Of a stretch of DNA of 64,000 nt, positions 16,414 through 25,835 are shown one piece after another (position 1 is the first letter of the stretch; each line of letters starts with the position of its first letter). Source of the stretch: JAVJST01 sp040219295 (lineage in GTDB: Bacteria; Pseudomonadota; Alphaproteobacteria; Rhodospirillales; Casp-alpha2). Location of the stretch: assembly GCA_040219295.1 (NCBI GenBank), contig JAVJST010000005.1, positions 248,001 to 312,000 on the forward strand. The letters run 5' to 3'. The notes below the pieces were generated by a model. That model was not told the origin of the DNA. It searched no databases and saw nothing but the letters and a program-made list of their open reading frames with translations. The translations under genes were made by a program, and so were the position numbers.

Positions 16414-17943
16414 TCACGACAGCTGCTTCAGGAAAGCTGTCGCGCTTGACCGGTACGCCAAGCGATTAGATTCCGACATCCTGTCCCATGTCGCGTAAAC
16501 CGTACGGAGGCGCGGGTTCCGCCGCAACTCCGGCGCATGCCGGTCAATGAAGTGCCAATAGAGCGCGTTGAAAGGGCAGGCGCCATTGCCGTGTTTGCGT
16601 TTGACGTCGTAGCGGCAGCCTTCGCAGTAGTCCGACATCCTGTTGATATAGTTGCCGCTTGAAACGTAGGGTTTGGAGGCGAGCAAGCCGCCGTCGGCGA
16701 ACTGGCTCATGCCAAGCGTGTTCGGCAACTCGACCCATTCGTACGCGTCGGCGTACACAGCAAGGTACCATTCATGAACTTCTCGCGGGTCGACGCCGGC
16801 AAGAAGCGCAAAATTGCCTGTGATCATGAGCCTCTGAATATGGTGTGCATAGGCCTCGGCTCTTGTCTGCTCGACGACGTCCCTGATGCAGGCCATGTCG
16901 GTATCACCGGTCCAAAAGAAAGTCGGCAATGGCCGAGTATGATTGAGCGTGTTCCTCGAAACGTACTCCGGTCCCTCGCGCCAGTAGATGCCGCGGACAA
17001 ACTCGCGCCAGCCGATGATCTGCCGGATGAATCCCTCGGCCGCGTTGAGAGGTACGTCGCCAGACCGGTAGGCATCCTCGACGCGGCGACAGGCATCTAT
17101 AGGATCAAGCAGTCCGGCATTGATGTAGAGAGAAGCAACCGAGTGAAACATGAATGCATGACCGCTGATCATGGCGTCCTGGAAGTCGCCGAACTGTGGT
17201 AGCGCGGTTTTCACGAAGTGGCCAAACGCCCGTTTCGCCTGCTCTGCGGTGACGCCGAACCAGAACGGCTCGAGGTCACCGAAGTGGTCGCCGAAATGCC
17301 GCTGCACGAGTTCGATGACCTCGCGGGTGACACCATCGGGCGTGAATTGCATTGGCCGCGGCATGAACAGGTCCGGGTTCGCCGGTTGCCGGTTATCCGC
17401 GTCGAAGTTCCAGCGGCCGCCCTCCGGCTGGCCGTCAGCGGTCATCAGAAGGCCCGTCTTGACGCGCATTTCCCGGTAGAAGTGCTCGAGTCTCAACTGT
17501 TTGCGTCCGTCCGCCCAATCATCGAAATCGGCGTGCGATGCGATGAACCGATCGTCTTCGAGAATCTCTACGGGAATGGTCATTGCATCTGCCATCTCCT
17601 CCAGCGCTGTGCGGAGCCGCCATTCCCCCGGCTCCGTGATGACGATGCGGTCAATGTCGTTCTGGGTGATTGACCGCCGGATCTCGCCCGCCAGCGTGCC
17701 CGTGTTCGCCGGGTCCTCGAACCTCACGTAGTCGACCGTCCATCCGTCTCGCCGCAAGGTGTCGGCGAAGTGCCGCATCGAAGAGAACGCGAACGCGATC
17801 TTCTTCTTGTGATGGGGCACGTAGCTCGCCTCCTCGGAAACCTCAGCAAACAGGACAATCGCGGACGCGGGATCAGCCGCCCGAAGGCTCGCGAGCCCGA
17901 TGGTCAGTTGGTCGCCGAGGACAGGGACGAGGGTCAGGGTCAC
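16414..17943 (-). CDS. Fe-S cryptochrome/photolyase (PhrB-type, (6-4) photolyase-like)
   Basis: 509 aa from the GTG at 17943. Four cysteines at 352, 440, 443 and 456 match the spacing of the 4Fe-4S ligands of the Agrobacterium PhrB enzyme (350, 438, 441, 454) with a constant offset of two. The photolyase antenna-binding Rossmann region (LVPVLGDQLT) is at the N-terminus, and FAD-pocket motifs such as NAAEGFIRQIIGWREFVRG and LPNTLGMSQFADGG follow. These enzymes use FAD and light to repair (6-4) photoproducts. The GTG start overlaps the DUF3429 stop as GTGA; a 27-residue extension upstream would lie inside that gene. Confidence 0.92.
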   Translation of the reverse strand: MTLTLVPVLGDQLTIGLASLRAADPASAIVLFAEVSEEASYVPHHKKKIAFAFSSMRHFADTLRRDGWTVDYVRFEDPANTGTLAGEIRRSITQNDIDRIVITEPGEWRLRTALEEMADAMTIPVEILEDDRFIASHADFDDWADGRKQLRLEHFYREMRVKTGLLMTADGQPEGGRWNFDADNRQPANPDLFMPRPMQFTPDGVTREVIELVQRHFGDHFGDLEPFWFGVTAEQAKRAFGHFVKTALPQFGDFQDAMISGHAFMFHSVASLYINAGLLDPIDACRRVEDAYRSGDVPLNAAEGFIRQIIGWREFVRGIYWREGPEYVSRNTLNHTRPLPTFFWTGDTDMACIRDVVEQTRAEAYAHHIQRLMITGNFALLAGVDPREVHEWYLAVYADAYEWVELPNTLGMSQFADGGLLASKPYVSSGNYINRMSDYCEGCRYDVKRKHGNGACPFNALYWHFIDRHAPELRRNPRLRTVYATWDRMSESNRLAYRSSATAFLKQLS

Positions 17944-18416
17944 AGGCGCAGGTATGCCGAAGACGTAACGAGCAGCAGCGTGACCACGCCCAGCGTTAGC
18001 GGAAATCGGAGCTTTGGATACCACGCCGGCGTCCAGCCACGCCGATGCCAGGCGATATCAGTCAGCAGTACACCGACGAATGATGCGGCCAAAATGAGCA
18101 GGCCGACGCTGTTCTCGACGAGCAATGCCGACCACCCCATCAATGAGGGCAGGGTACTGAGAGCGAGCTTGCCCGCATCGGGACCTGACCCCGGTAAACC
18201 GGCAGCGAAACCCCACTGGATGCCACCCAGGAAGGATACGATGACGGCTCCGTACGCGACGATCGCGGTGACGGAGAGTCCATGCGCCGGTAGCCACGGA
18301 AAATGGGACGACATCGCGAGAGCTGCGAACGGCAGCAGCCCCGCTCCGCCCAGCACAACCGCGGCAGGCGGGACGCCCGTCGAGCACGTGAGCAAGGGAT
18401 TGGACTGTATGGTCAC
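17940..18416 (-). CDS. DUF3429 membrane protein
   Basis: 158 aa, GTG start at 18416 directly after the TGA of the upstream small gene. About five hydrophobic segments are separated by short loops; FLGGIQWGFA and WSALLVENSVGLLILAASFV are typical of DUF3429. Function is unknown in the family. Translational coupling to the photolyase (GTGA overlap) and to the small membrane protein upstream suggests one operon, possibly an envelope-associated light or UV response. Confidence 0.75.
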   Translation of the reverse strand: MTIQSNPLLTCSTGVPPAAVVLGGAGLLPFAALAMSSHFPWLPAHGLSVTAIVAYGAVIVSFLGGIQWGFAAGLPGSGPDAGKLALSTLPSLMGWSALLVENSVGLLILAASFVGVLLTDIAWHRRGWTPAWYPKLRFPLTLGVVTLLLVTSSAYLRL

Positions 18417-18725
18417 TCACCCGCCCCAGAGATCGTCGTAACGGGCGCAACCGTCAGAGGGATCCCGAAACCGGCTCCGGTGATCAAGAATTTCGTGCCT
18501 ATTCGTTCGGCGGAAAATGTCGGCGGTGAAGAACACACCGACCAGCAGGATCGAATGGGCTGCCATGGACGGTCCGATCAAGCTTACTGCGCCGATCCAG
18601 ACGCAAGAAACCACGGACCACATGAGCGCCAGCACGCTCATCAGCTGAAATCTGACAATCTTGGGCAGGCGCGCCAGGGGGTTCCTGCTTTCGTCCATGA
18701 CGGCGGCGTAGGCATCTCGCAGCAT
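18417..18725 (-). CDS. Small membrane protein upstream of DUF3429
   Basis: 102 aa with two predicted membrane helices: residues ~28-50 (LMSVLALMWSVVSCVWIGAV) and ~54-69 (MAAHSILLVGVFFTADIF). A basic tail follows (RRTNRHEILDHRSRFRD). I do not recognise a family. Its TGA abuts the GTG of the DUF3429 gene, so it is likely the first gene of the photolyase operon. Confidence 0.6.
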   Translation of the reverse strand: MLRDAYAAVMDESRNPLARLPKIVRFQLMSVLALMWSVVSCVWIGAVSLIGPSMAAHSILLVGVFFTADIFRRTNRHEILDHRSRFRDPSDGCARYDDLWGG

Positions 18726-18809
18726 CTGTAGATCCTCTGTTTGTTCACGGATTGCTACGTTACGTGATAAACATCGGATCAGTGCTGACGACGACGGTAA
18801 CGACCCGAC

Positions 18810-19241
18810 TCACCCGACGGCGCGGGCGAATCCGAGCAGGAACCGCGTGATCTGGTCGTCGTCGTCGCTAAGCAACGCGAGAAGCTCCGTTCGGTTGAGG
18901 GTCCCATCGACGCCGAAACGCGTCGCGAGATCCGCGGGCGACGACTCGATGAATGCCATCGCCCAAGCGGCGAAAGTCCGGGAACCGACCATGCGGTCGC
19001 TAAACACCTGGACGTCTTTGTGACGCGTGTCATCCGTGATCGTCGCCAGCAGTTTGTCGACAACGCGCGGCGCTCCCTCGAGGACCTGAATGAAGACGCC
19101 ACCGGAATAGATCAGCATTCCGGTCACATTGTCGGCGGCATTGTTGCGCCGCGATGAGTCGAGGATGCTGCGGATATTGTCGTCAGACAGTCCGAACGTT
19201 GCGTCCGAGACGTAAACCACTTGTCTGATTTCCTGGCTCAT
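18810..19241 (-). CDS. BLUF blue-light photoreceptor protein
   Basis: 143 aa. BLUF domain residues 1-100, with the flavin network at the spacing of AppA: Y10 (AppA Y21), N34 (N45), Q52 (Q63), W93 (W104) and M95 (M106). The C-terminal ~45 residues (GTLNRTELLALLSDDDDQ) form a short cap with no output domain, so it acts through a protein partner, as short BLUF proteins do. The ATG at 19241 has AGGAG 10 bp upstream; the open frame extends 14 residues further but without a better start. It lies 84 bp upstream of the photolyase operon on the same strand. Confidence 0.9.
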   Translation of the reverse strand: MSQEIRQVVYVSDATFGLSDDNIRSILDSSRRNNAADNVTGMLIYSGGVFIQVLEGAPRVVDKLLATITDDTRHKDVQVFSDRMVGSRTFAAWAMAFIESSPADLATRFGVDGTLNRTELLALLSDDDDQITRFLLGFARAVG

Positions 19242-19367
19242 GTAATGCGACTCCTGAGCGCCGTCTTGCTGGTGATGTGACACCTAGATCGCGGACATCG
19301 TCGCAGACTTGTCGCGGCCGCGCCAGACCCGTCCGGTCGTCAAATTCGCTTCCGTCGGCCCGCCGAG

Positions 19368-19982
19368 CTAGAAGTAGCGATATAAGGTTTCGGACTTGGT
19401 GAAGGTCGTCGACCAGTTCAGGCATCCGACGCCATAGTTCACGGTCTCCCCGTCGGATGAGCACGGGAAGAACAGGCATTCCAGATTGTGATGCCGGGTA
19501 TCGAACCCGTCGTCGTAAACGGTGTCGCGCCGATTATAACCGACTTTTCTCTCGCGGATCGCCTTGTGATAGAACTCAACGACTTCGTCCGAGAAGCCGT
19601 AGGCGGAGCAGATTACCGCATCGCCCATGCCCGACACGTTGCGGCCATGCATTTCGGTGTGCCGCTCGCCGGCGAAGCCCATCGCGAGACGCTGCGTCTT
19701 CTCCTCGGTCCTGAGATCGTAGACCCAGATGTAGGGCACCAGGCGGGGCACCTGCATCAGGTCGATCCTGTTGAAATCGGGCAGCTGGCCCTCCTCGCAA
19801 TACGACAGCATGAACGCGCCGAACTTCTTCAGGCCATCCCATTCGACGAGGTCGTCGATTTGCTGTTGGGTAATCAAGACTGATTTGCGGTCTGTGGGCT
19901 GATCGATAAGATGCAATCGTTGCGATCCGAAAGCACATTTCAACCCCGAACATTCATAGTTGACCCGGATGGACCTTGGCAT
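19368..19982 (-). CDS. PAS-like domain protein
   Basis: Up to 204 aa from the ATG at 19982; the true start may lie further in, for example the TTG at 19877, because the first ~35 residues look unstructured and lack a clear ribosome-binding site. The core resembles PAS_5 proteins: LPDFNRIDLMQVPRLVPYIW, then RLAMGFAGERHTEMHGRN and a last strand HHNLECLFFPCSSDGETV followed by NYGVGCLNW. It is related in layout to the PAS protein at 3.5 kb. With the BLUF gene 126 bp downstream and a histidine kinase divergent, it belongs to a sensory cluster; ligand unknown. Confidence 0.65.
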   Translation of the reverse strand: MPRSIRVNYECSGLKCAFGSQRLHLIDQPTDRKSVLITQQQIDDLVEWDGLKKFGAFMLSYCEEGQLPDFNRIDLMQVPRLVPYIWVYDLRTEEKTQRLAMGFAGERHTEMHGRNVSGMGDAVICSAYGFSDEVVEFYHKAIRERKVGYNRRDTVYDDGFDTRHHNLECLFFPCSSDGETVNYGVGCLNWSTTFTKSETLYRYF

Positions 19983-20416
19983 TCGATCACGTCGCCATTA
20001 ATCCCTTACCGTCGTTGTTCGGTTTTCTGGCTTGCGCCGCCTCCATTCGTGATGTGGGTGGCGCGAGATTCCTCGCGAGGTCGATCTGACACTCCGGAAA
20101 GTTGGATATTGTGGCGTTCGCAACCGCCGATGCGTTCATACGCAAAATCCAGCGGTTGCACGCCTTGAGAAACCGTTTTTAGCCGTCTATCACGGTGGGA
20201 TTGGGCCATCTGGCGTGATCGTCGGGCGTACGTGTGAAAAGACTCGACATACGTAAAAATACTAATATCATCTAAGAACCCAACCCAACACGAACCGCCG
20301 CAACAACGGGTGCGCCGGTTACTGTTAACGGAACCTTGGGTGTCAGCCGACTTTGCATCGCACCACGATATGATCGTTATTGACGGTCTGTGCCCCTCCA
20401 CGAGCCCGGTGCATCT
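19983..20416. promoter_or_regulatory. Divergent non-coding region, PAS gene / histidine kinase
   Basis: 434 bp without a convincing gene on either strand. It is less GC-rich than its surroundings, with ACGTAAAAATACTAATATCATC near 20250-20275. A small inverted repeat, CGCGAG at 20062-20067 with CTCGCG at 20072-20077, has no T tract. Promoters for both flanking genes must lie here, but I could not place them. Confidence 0.4.
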
Positions 20417-21850
20417 ATGAGCAATCTCGTGACAGGTGCCCGAATTCGAAATGCGCTGGTGAATTCACGGGCGGTGGTCGTTCTTGCCGTCGTCGGGCTG
20501 GTCGCCGCGGCATTGATTGCGGCAAACCAGTTGCACACGACGGCACGTGAGATCGTTATCTCGGAGGCGCAGCGGACATCGGTTGCCTGGGCCCGGTACA
20601 TCGGTGCCGAGCTCGACAGGATCGAGGCGATAGCCTCCGGTGCCGAACTGACTCCGGCTGAAATCGACTTTCTGTCGGGCGTTCGTGAGTTCGGCAACAT
20701 CTTCAGGTTCAAGCTGTTCGATCGAGACGGCGAGTTGCGGTTGATCTCCGACGATCTGCGCACAGCACGGACGACCGATGCGGATCGCAAAGCCGAACAT
20801 TCCGACACAGCAAAGCACGTCGTGGCGACCGCCAAAGTCAGTTCTTCGCTTTACGATGGGTCCAAGAAACCGCACCGACCCGACGTCTATGCAGAAACCT
20901 ATGCACCGGTTTATCGCGATAACGAACTTGTCGCCGTGGTCGAGGTCTATACCGACCAAACGGCCTTACAGTACGAGGTTATGAGGGACTTCACCTTGTT
21001 CGGTCTCAAGGTTTTCATTGCCGTCCTAATCGGCATGAGCCTGCCGATCATCGCCCTCGCCTACCTGATTGCGCTTGTCCGCGAACAGAACCGGCGGTTG
21101 GAAGAGGCCGAAGTGGCCAAGTCGCACTTTTTTGCGCACATGAACCACGAACTGCGGACGCCGCTGAACTCGATCATCGGATACTCCGAAGTCCTGGCGA
21201 CCGGGCAGCTCGGAAGGATCGAGAATCCGAAGCACCGGGAATATGTCGAGGATATCCATGCTTCGGGCAATCATCTTCTCTCTTTGGTCAACAAGGTCCT
21301 CGACATGACCAAGATCGATGCCGGGGCATTCGACGTGGAACCTGAAACTTTCTCCGTCGCCGACTTGATCGGTCACGTCGTCGAACTGATGAGTCTTCAG
21401 ATTGCGAAGAAGAACGTTTCGTTGATTGTCGATGCCGACTGCGAAAGCGTTCATCTTCATGCCGACTTGAGTTTGTGCCGGCAGATGCTCCTCAATCTCA
21501 TTGACAACGCGATCAAGTTCTCACGCCGCGACGGAACGATCGCGGTTCACGCCGACATCGACATCCACGGACGCGTTGTGATTTCCGTCCAGGATACGGG
21601 CGTCGGCATCTCGCCAAAGGATCTCGAACAGGTTGTGAAACCTTTTGGACAGTCGAGAGAATCGGCCTTGATCTCACACGAAATGGGGACGGGGCTTGGT
21701 CTGCCGTTGTGCGTGCGGATGATGGAGCTTCATGGCGGATCGTTGTCACTGGACAGCGAGTTTGGCAAGGGAACCAACGTTACCCTGACGTTCCCTGAAC
21801 ATCGGACCGTGCGTCGTCGCGCGCCAAGGCCCGAGCTGATCGCCGTCTAG
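20417..21850 (+). CDS. Membrane sensor histidine kinase
   Basis: 477 aa from the ATG at 20417. TM helix 1 is at about 18-37 (AVVVLAVVGLVAAALIAA) and TM helix 2 at about 192-217. The ~155-residue region between them is an extracytoplasmic sensor of no recognised family. HisKA has phospho-acceptor H244 in HMNHELRTPLNSIIGYSE. HATPase_c has N364 in LIDNAIKF, DTGVGIS and GTGLGLPL. There is no HAMP, receiver or cognate regulator nearby, so the partner is elsewhere. It is divergent from the PAS/BLUF/photolyase genes, which suggests but does not prove a shared light or stress response. Confidence 0.9.
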   Translation: MSNLVTGARIRNALVNSRAVVVLAVVGLVAAALIAANQLHTTAREIVISEAQRTSVAWARYIGAELDRIEAIASGAELTPAEIDFLSGVREFGNIFRFKLFDRDGELRLISDDLRTARTTDADRKAEHSDTAKHVVATAKVSSSLYDGSKKPHRPDVYAETYAPVYRDNELVAVVEVYTDQTALQYEVMRDFTLFGLKVFIAVLIGMSLPIIALAYLIALVREQNRRLEEAEVAKSHFFAHMNHELRTPLNSIIGYSEVLATGQLGRIENPKHREYVEDIHASGNHLLSLVNKVLDMTKIDAGAFDVEPETFSVADLIGHVVELMSLQIAKKNVSLIVDADCESVHLHADLSLCRQMLLNLIDNAIKFSRRDGTIAVHADIDIHGRVVISVQDTGVGISPKDLEQVVKPFGQSRESALISHEMGTGLGLPLCVRMMELHGGSLSLDSEFGKGTNVTLTFPEHRTVRRRAPRPELIAV

Positions 21851-21990
21851 GACACGGGATTTGTTGAGTTCTGCCCGTTCCGCAGTTGCCGGCCGGTTTC
21901 TCTCCGGAGCGTTCGACAAAGCGGCAACCGGATTCTTCCCTGTATGTGAACCGTGCTCTACCACACCCGGCACAAACACGTGAGTTTCTA

Positions 21991-23616
21991 TCAGGTCGAC
22001 ACCACGCCCGTCTCGTCGGCCTTGAGCTCGAACGCGGCGGCCATCAGTGCCTTGGTGTAGGCCTCTTTCGGATTGTCGATGACGTCGACCGCCGGTCCTC
22101 GCTCGACGACGATACCGTCACGCAGCACGAGTACATCGTGCGACATGGCGCGAATGACCTTGAGATCGTGGCTAATGAAAAGGTATGCGAGTTCGTGCTT
22201 CTTCTGGATGTCACGAAGCAGTTCGACGATCTGCGCCTGTACCGAGACGTCGAGTGCGCTGGTCGGTTCGTCGAGCACCATGAAACTTGGTTTCAGCACC
22301 AGGGCGCGGGCGATCGAGATGCGTTGGCGCTGTCCGCCCGAGAACTCGTGCGGGTAGCGGTCCATCATGTCCGGGCTGAGGCCGACTTCCTCGAGTGCCG
22401 CCGCGATCAGATCACGGCGTTCGTCGTAGTCTCCGCCGAGGCGATGGACCTTGAGCCCTTCCTCGACGATCTGGGCAATCGAGAGGCGCGGACTGAGGCT
22501 GCCGAACGGGTCCTGGAAGACGATCTGCATGTCGCGCCGAAGCGGCCGCATTTCATTGTTGTTCAGCCCATGGATCGGCTGCCCCTTGAACGTGATCGCG
22601 CCCTCCGACCGCTCGAGCCTGAGGAGCGCGCGCGCCAGCGTAGACTTGCCCGAGCCAGACTCCCCGACGACGCCGAGCGTGTGGCCACGGCGTACCGTGA
22701 TGGTGACTCCGTCGACCGCCTTGACGTAACCGACCGTCCGCTTGAGTACGCCACGCCTGATCGGGAACCAGACCCTGACATTCTCGCCCGAGACTACCGG
22801 CGGTGCCTGATCGTCGGCGGGTTCGGGACGGCCCTTGGGTTCGGCGGCCATCAGTTTCCGGGTGTAGTCGTGAACCGGGCTATCGAATATCTGATCGACC
22901 TCGCCAACCTCAACGAGTTCCCCGCTCTTCATGACGGCGACCCGGTCAGCGAAACCGTGTACCAGGCCGAGGTCGTGGGTGATCAGCAGGATCGACATGC
23001 CGAGCTTGTCCTTGAGCTCGCGCAACAGCTTGAGGATCTGGGCCTGAATGGTGACATCGACCGCCGTCGTCGGCTCGTCTGCGATCAGCAGGTCGGGATC
23101 GTTAGCCAGCGCCATCGCGATCATCACGCGTTGCTGTTGGCCGCCCGAGAACTCGTGCGGCAGCGCGTCCATGCGGGGAATCTGGTCCTCAAGCCCGACG
23201 AGATGCATCAGTTCCTCGACCCGGGCGCGGGCCTGTTTCGCGTTCATGTTCTTGTGCAGGAACAGGACCTCGGCGATCTGCTTGTAGATACTGTGCAGCG
23301 GATTGAGGCTGTTCAGCGGTTCCTGGAAGATCATCGATATCTGATCGCCCCGGATCTCCCGCATGCGCGCCGGCTTGGCGCCCATCAGTTCCTCGTCTCG
23401 GTAGAGGATCGAGCCCGACGGATGCCAGGCCGTCGGGTAGGGGAGCAACTGCATGATCGAGTGCGCGGTGACCGACTTGCCGGAACCCGACTCACCGACC
23501 AGCGCCAGGGTCTCGCCGCGGCGGATGTCGAACGACACGTTCTTGACGGCGTCGACCTGGCGTGGGCCGCGGTTGAACGATACCGACAGGTCCTTGATGT
23601 CCAGCAAGGTGCTCAT
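21991..23616 (-). CDS. yejF: Microcin C/peptide ABC transporter, double ATPase
   Basis: 541 aa with two complete ABC cassettes. Walker A motifs are GESGSGKSVTAHS (N-terminal) and GESGSGKSTLARALL (C-terminal), and each has a signature FSGGQQQR / FSGGQRQR and a Walker B segment (DLLIADEPTT, FMVLDEPTS). It powers the YejABEF importer. It is the last gene of a four-gene minus-strand operon, 10 bp after yejE. Confidence 0.93.
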   Translation of the reverse strand: MSTLLDIKDLSVSFNRGPRQVDAVKNVSFDIRRGETLALVGESGSGKSVTAHSIMQLLPYPTAWHPSGSILYRDEELMGAKPARMREIRGDQISMIFQEPLNSLNPLHSIYKQIAEVLFLHKNMNAKQARARVEELMHLVGLEDQIPRMDALPHEFSGGQQQRVMIAMALANDPDLLIADEPTTAVDVTIQAQILKLLRELKDKLGMSILLITHDLGLVHGFADRVAVMKSGELVEVGEVDQIFDSPVHDYTRKLMAAEPKGRPEPADDQAPPVVSGENVRVWFPIRRGVLKRTVGYVKAVDGVTITVRRGHTLGVVGESGSGKSTLARALLRLERSEGAITFKGQPIHGLNNNEMRPLRRDMQIVFQDPFGSLSPRLSIAQIVEEGLKVHRLGGDYDERRDLIAAALEEVGLSPDMMDRYPHEFSGGQRQRISIARALVLKPSFMVLDEPTSALDVSVQAQIVELLRDIQKKHELAYLFISHDLKVIRAMSHDVLVLRDGIVVERGPAVDVIDNPKEAYTKALMAAAFELKADETGVVST

Positions 23617-23626
23617 CGGTCGGGCC

Positions 23627-24715
23627 TCACTTGAAGGTTTTCCGGGGGTCGAAGGCGTCGCGGACCGCTTCGCCGATGAAGACCAGAAGGCTCAGCATGA
23701 TCGATAGCACGAAGAAGGCGCTGAGGCCCAGCCAGGGGGCCTGCAGGTTGTTCTTGCCCTGGGCCAGCAACTCGCCGAGCGACGGCGATCCCGGCGGCAG
23801 GCCGAAGCCGAGAAAGTCGAGACTGGTAAGAGTGGTGATCGAGCCCGACAGAATGAACGGCAGGAACGTCAGCGTCGCGACCATGGCGTTCGGCAGGACA
23901 TGACGGTACATGATTACCCCATCCGTGGCGCCCAGCGCGCGGGCGGCGCGGACATAGGTAAAATTGCGCGCCCGAAGGAACTCGGCGCGAACCACCCCGA
24001 CGAGTCCCATCCAGGAGAACATCAGCATGATGCCGAGCAGCCACCAGAAGTTGGGCGTCACCACACTGGCCAGGATGATCAGCAGATAAAGCGTCGGCAG
24101 GCCGGCCCAGATCTCGATGAAGCGTTGGCCGAACAGGTCGGTCAGGCCGCCGAAATAACCCTGAATGCCGCCGGCTGCGATGCCGACGATCGACGAGAAG
24201 ATCGTCAGGGTAAGGCCGAAAAGCACCGAGATCCGAAACCCGTAGATCAGACGGGCGACGACGTCACGGCCCTGATCATCGGTGCCGAGCCAGTTGTCTG
24301 CACTGGGCGGTGCCGGTGCCGGATGTTTCAGATCGTAATTGATACTGTCGTATGAAAAGCGGACTGGCGGCCACAGCATCCAGCCGTTCTCGTTGATCAA
24401 ATCCTGGACGAACGGATCGCGGTACTCGGCCTCGGTCAGGAATTCGCCGCCGAACTCTGTTTCCGCGTACGCGACGAACACCGGGAAATATGGGCCACCG
24501 TCGTACCAGACGAGCCACGGTTTGTCGTTGGCGATGATCTCCGCGAAAAGGCTCACGAAGAATAACGCGAGAAACAGCCAAAGCGACCAGAACCCGCGCC
24601 GGTTTCGACGAAAGTTGGCGAGCCGTCGGCGGGTCAGCGGTGTGATGCGAATGCCGAGGAACCGATCGACAGGCGGGGGCGGGGCGTTGACGATTGTGGT
24701 GGCGGCGTCGGTCAT
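23627..24715 (-). CDS. yejE: Peptide ABC transporter permease
   Basis: 362 aa. The N-terminus carries the OppC-type N-terminal helix, then an extracytoplasmic loop rich in aromatic residues (DKPWLVWYDGGPYFPVFVAY) that is characteristic of YejE. The binding-protein-dependent permease domain follows, with the EAA loop around RAARALGATDGVIMYRHVLP. The ATG overlaps the yejB stop as ATGA. Confidence 0.92.
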   Translation of the reverse strand: MTDAATTIVNAPPPPVDRFLGIRITPLTRRRLANFRRNRRGFWSLWLFLALFFVSLFAEIIANDKPWLVWYDGGPYFPVFVAYAETEFGGEFLTEAEYRDPFVQDLINENGWMLWPPVRFSYDSINYDLKHPAPAPPSADNWLGTDDQGRDVVARLIYGFRISVLFGLTLTIFSSIVGIAAGGIQGYFGGLTDLFGQRFIEIWAGLPTLYLLIILASVVTPNFWWLLGIMLMFSWMGLVGVVRAEFLRARNFTYVRAARALGATDGVIMYRHVLPNAMVATLTFLPFILSGSITTLTSLDFLGFGLPPGSPSLGELLAQGKNNLQAPWLGLSAFFVLSIMLSLLVFIGEAVRDAFDPRKTFK

Positions 24716-25824
24716 GTATCACGCGCCTCGAAGTCGATCCGGGGATCGATGATGTGATACATCACGTCGCCGAGAATGTTGAGTAGCAGGCCTAGGAGCG
24801 TGAAGAAGTAGAGAGTCCCGAACATCACCGGGTAGTCGCGGTTGATGGCGGCCTCGAAACCGAGGAGCCCGAGCCCGTCGAGCGAGAAGATGATTTCCGT
24901 GAGAAGCGCTCCGGTAAAGAGGATCCCCACGAACGCGCTCGGGAAACCGGCGATGACGATCAGCATGGCATTGCGGAAGACGTGGCCGTACAGCACGCGA
25001 CGCTCCTCCAGGCCCTTGGCACGCGCGGTAACGACGTATTGCTTGTTGATCTCCTCGAGAAACGAGTTCTTTGTCAGCATGGTGAGACCGGCGAACCCGC
25101 CGATCACCAGCGACAATACCGGCAATGCCATGTGCCACAGATAATCGAGAATCTGGTCGAGCGTCGACAACTCCGCCCAGTTGCTCGAGACGAGGCCCCT
25201 GAGCGGGAATATCTCCCAGTAGCGTCCACCGGCAAACAGCACGATCAGCAGAATGGCAAATAAGAAACCGGGGATCGCGTTGCCGATGATCACCAGGCCC
25301 GACGTCCAGACGTCGAACCGGCTGCCGTCCTTGACTGCCTTGCGGATGCCCAATGGAATCGAGATGAGGTAGACCAGCAACGTCGTCCAGATGCCGAGGC
25401 TGATCGACACGGGCATCTTCTCGATGACCAGTCCGGCAACCGACTTGTCGCGGAAGAAGCTGTCGCCGAAGTCGAACGTCGCGTAGTTGCCGAGCATTAG
25501 CAGGAATCGTTCATGCGCCGGCTTGTCGAAGCCGAACTGCTTTTCGATGTCGGCGATCAGTTCGGGCGGCAGTCCCTGGGCGCCGCGGTACTTCGACGTG
25601 GTGGTCGAATCGCCGGCTTTCGGCCCCTGCTGGCTCCCGCCCGCCTCGGCGCCGGTGTCGCCCGTGATGCGGGCCGTGGCGTCGACGGCGGTGCCGGTGA
25701 TCTGCGCAATCATCTGCTCAACCGGACCGCCCGGCGCGGCCTGGATAATGACGAAGTTCGTCAGCATGATGCCGAACAACGTCAGCGGGATCAGGGCAAG
25801 TCGGCGGACGATATAGGCGTGCAT
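24712..25824 (-). CDS. yejB: Peptide ABC transporter permease
   Basis: 370 aa. Starts with the OppB-type helix YIVRRLALIPLTLFGIML, then an insertion after NFVIIQAAPGGPVEQMIAQ that is specific to the YejB branch. The EAA loop is TARAKGLEERRVLYGHVFRN. It lies between yejA (11-bp gap) and yejE (4-bp overlap). Confidence 0.92.
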   Translation of the reverse strand: MHAYIVRRLALIPLTLFGIMLTNFVIIQAAPGGPVEQMIAQITGTAVDATARITGDTGAEAGGSQQGPKAGDSTTTSKYRGAQGLPPELIADIEKQFGFDKPAHERFLLMLGNYATFDFGDSFFRDKSVAGLVIEKMPVSISLGIWTTLLVYLISIPLGIRKAVKDGSRFDVWTSGLVIIGNAIPGFLFAILLIVLFAGGRYWEIFPLRGLVSSNWAELSTLDQILDYLWHMALPVLSLVIGGFAGLTMLTKNSFLEEINKQYVVTARAKGLEERRVLYGHVFRNAMLIVIAGFPSAFVGILFTGALLTEIIFSLDGLGLLGFEAAINRDYPVMFGTLYFFTLLGLLLNILGDVMYHIIDPRIDFEARDT

Positions 25825-25835
25825 GGGTCAGACGA

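Noticed and set aside
20006..20401. 131-codon minus-strand frame between the PAS gene and the histidine kinase
   Set aside because: No ribosome-binding site, no domain, mixed composition; treated as non-coding.
21886..23634. 582-codon open frame antisense to yejF
   Set aside because: Mirror of two ABC cassettes; no motif of its own.
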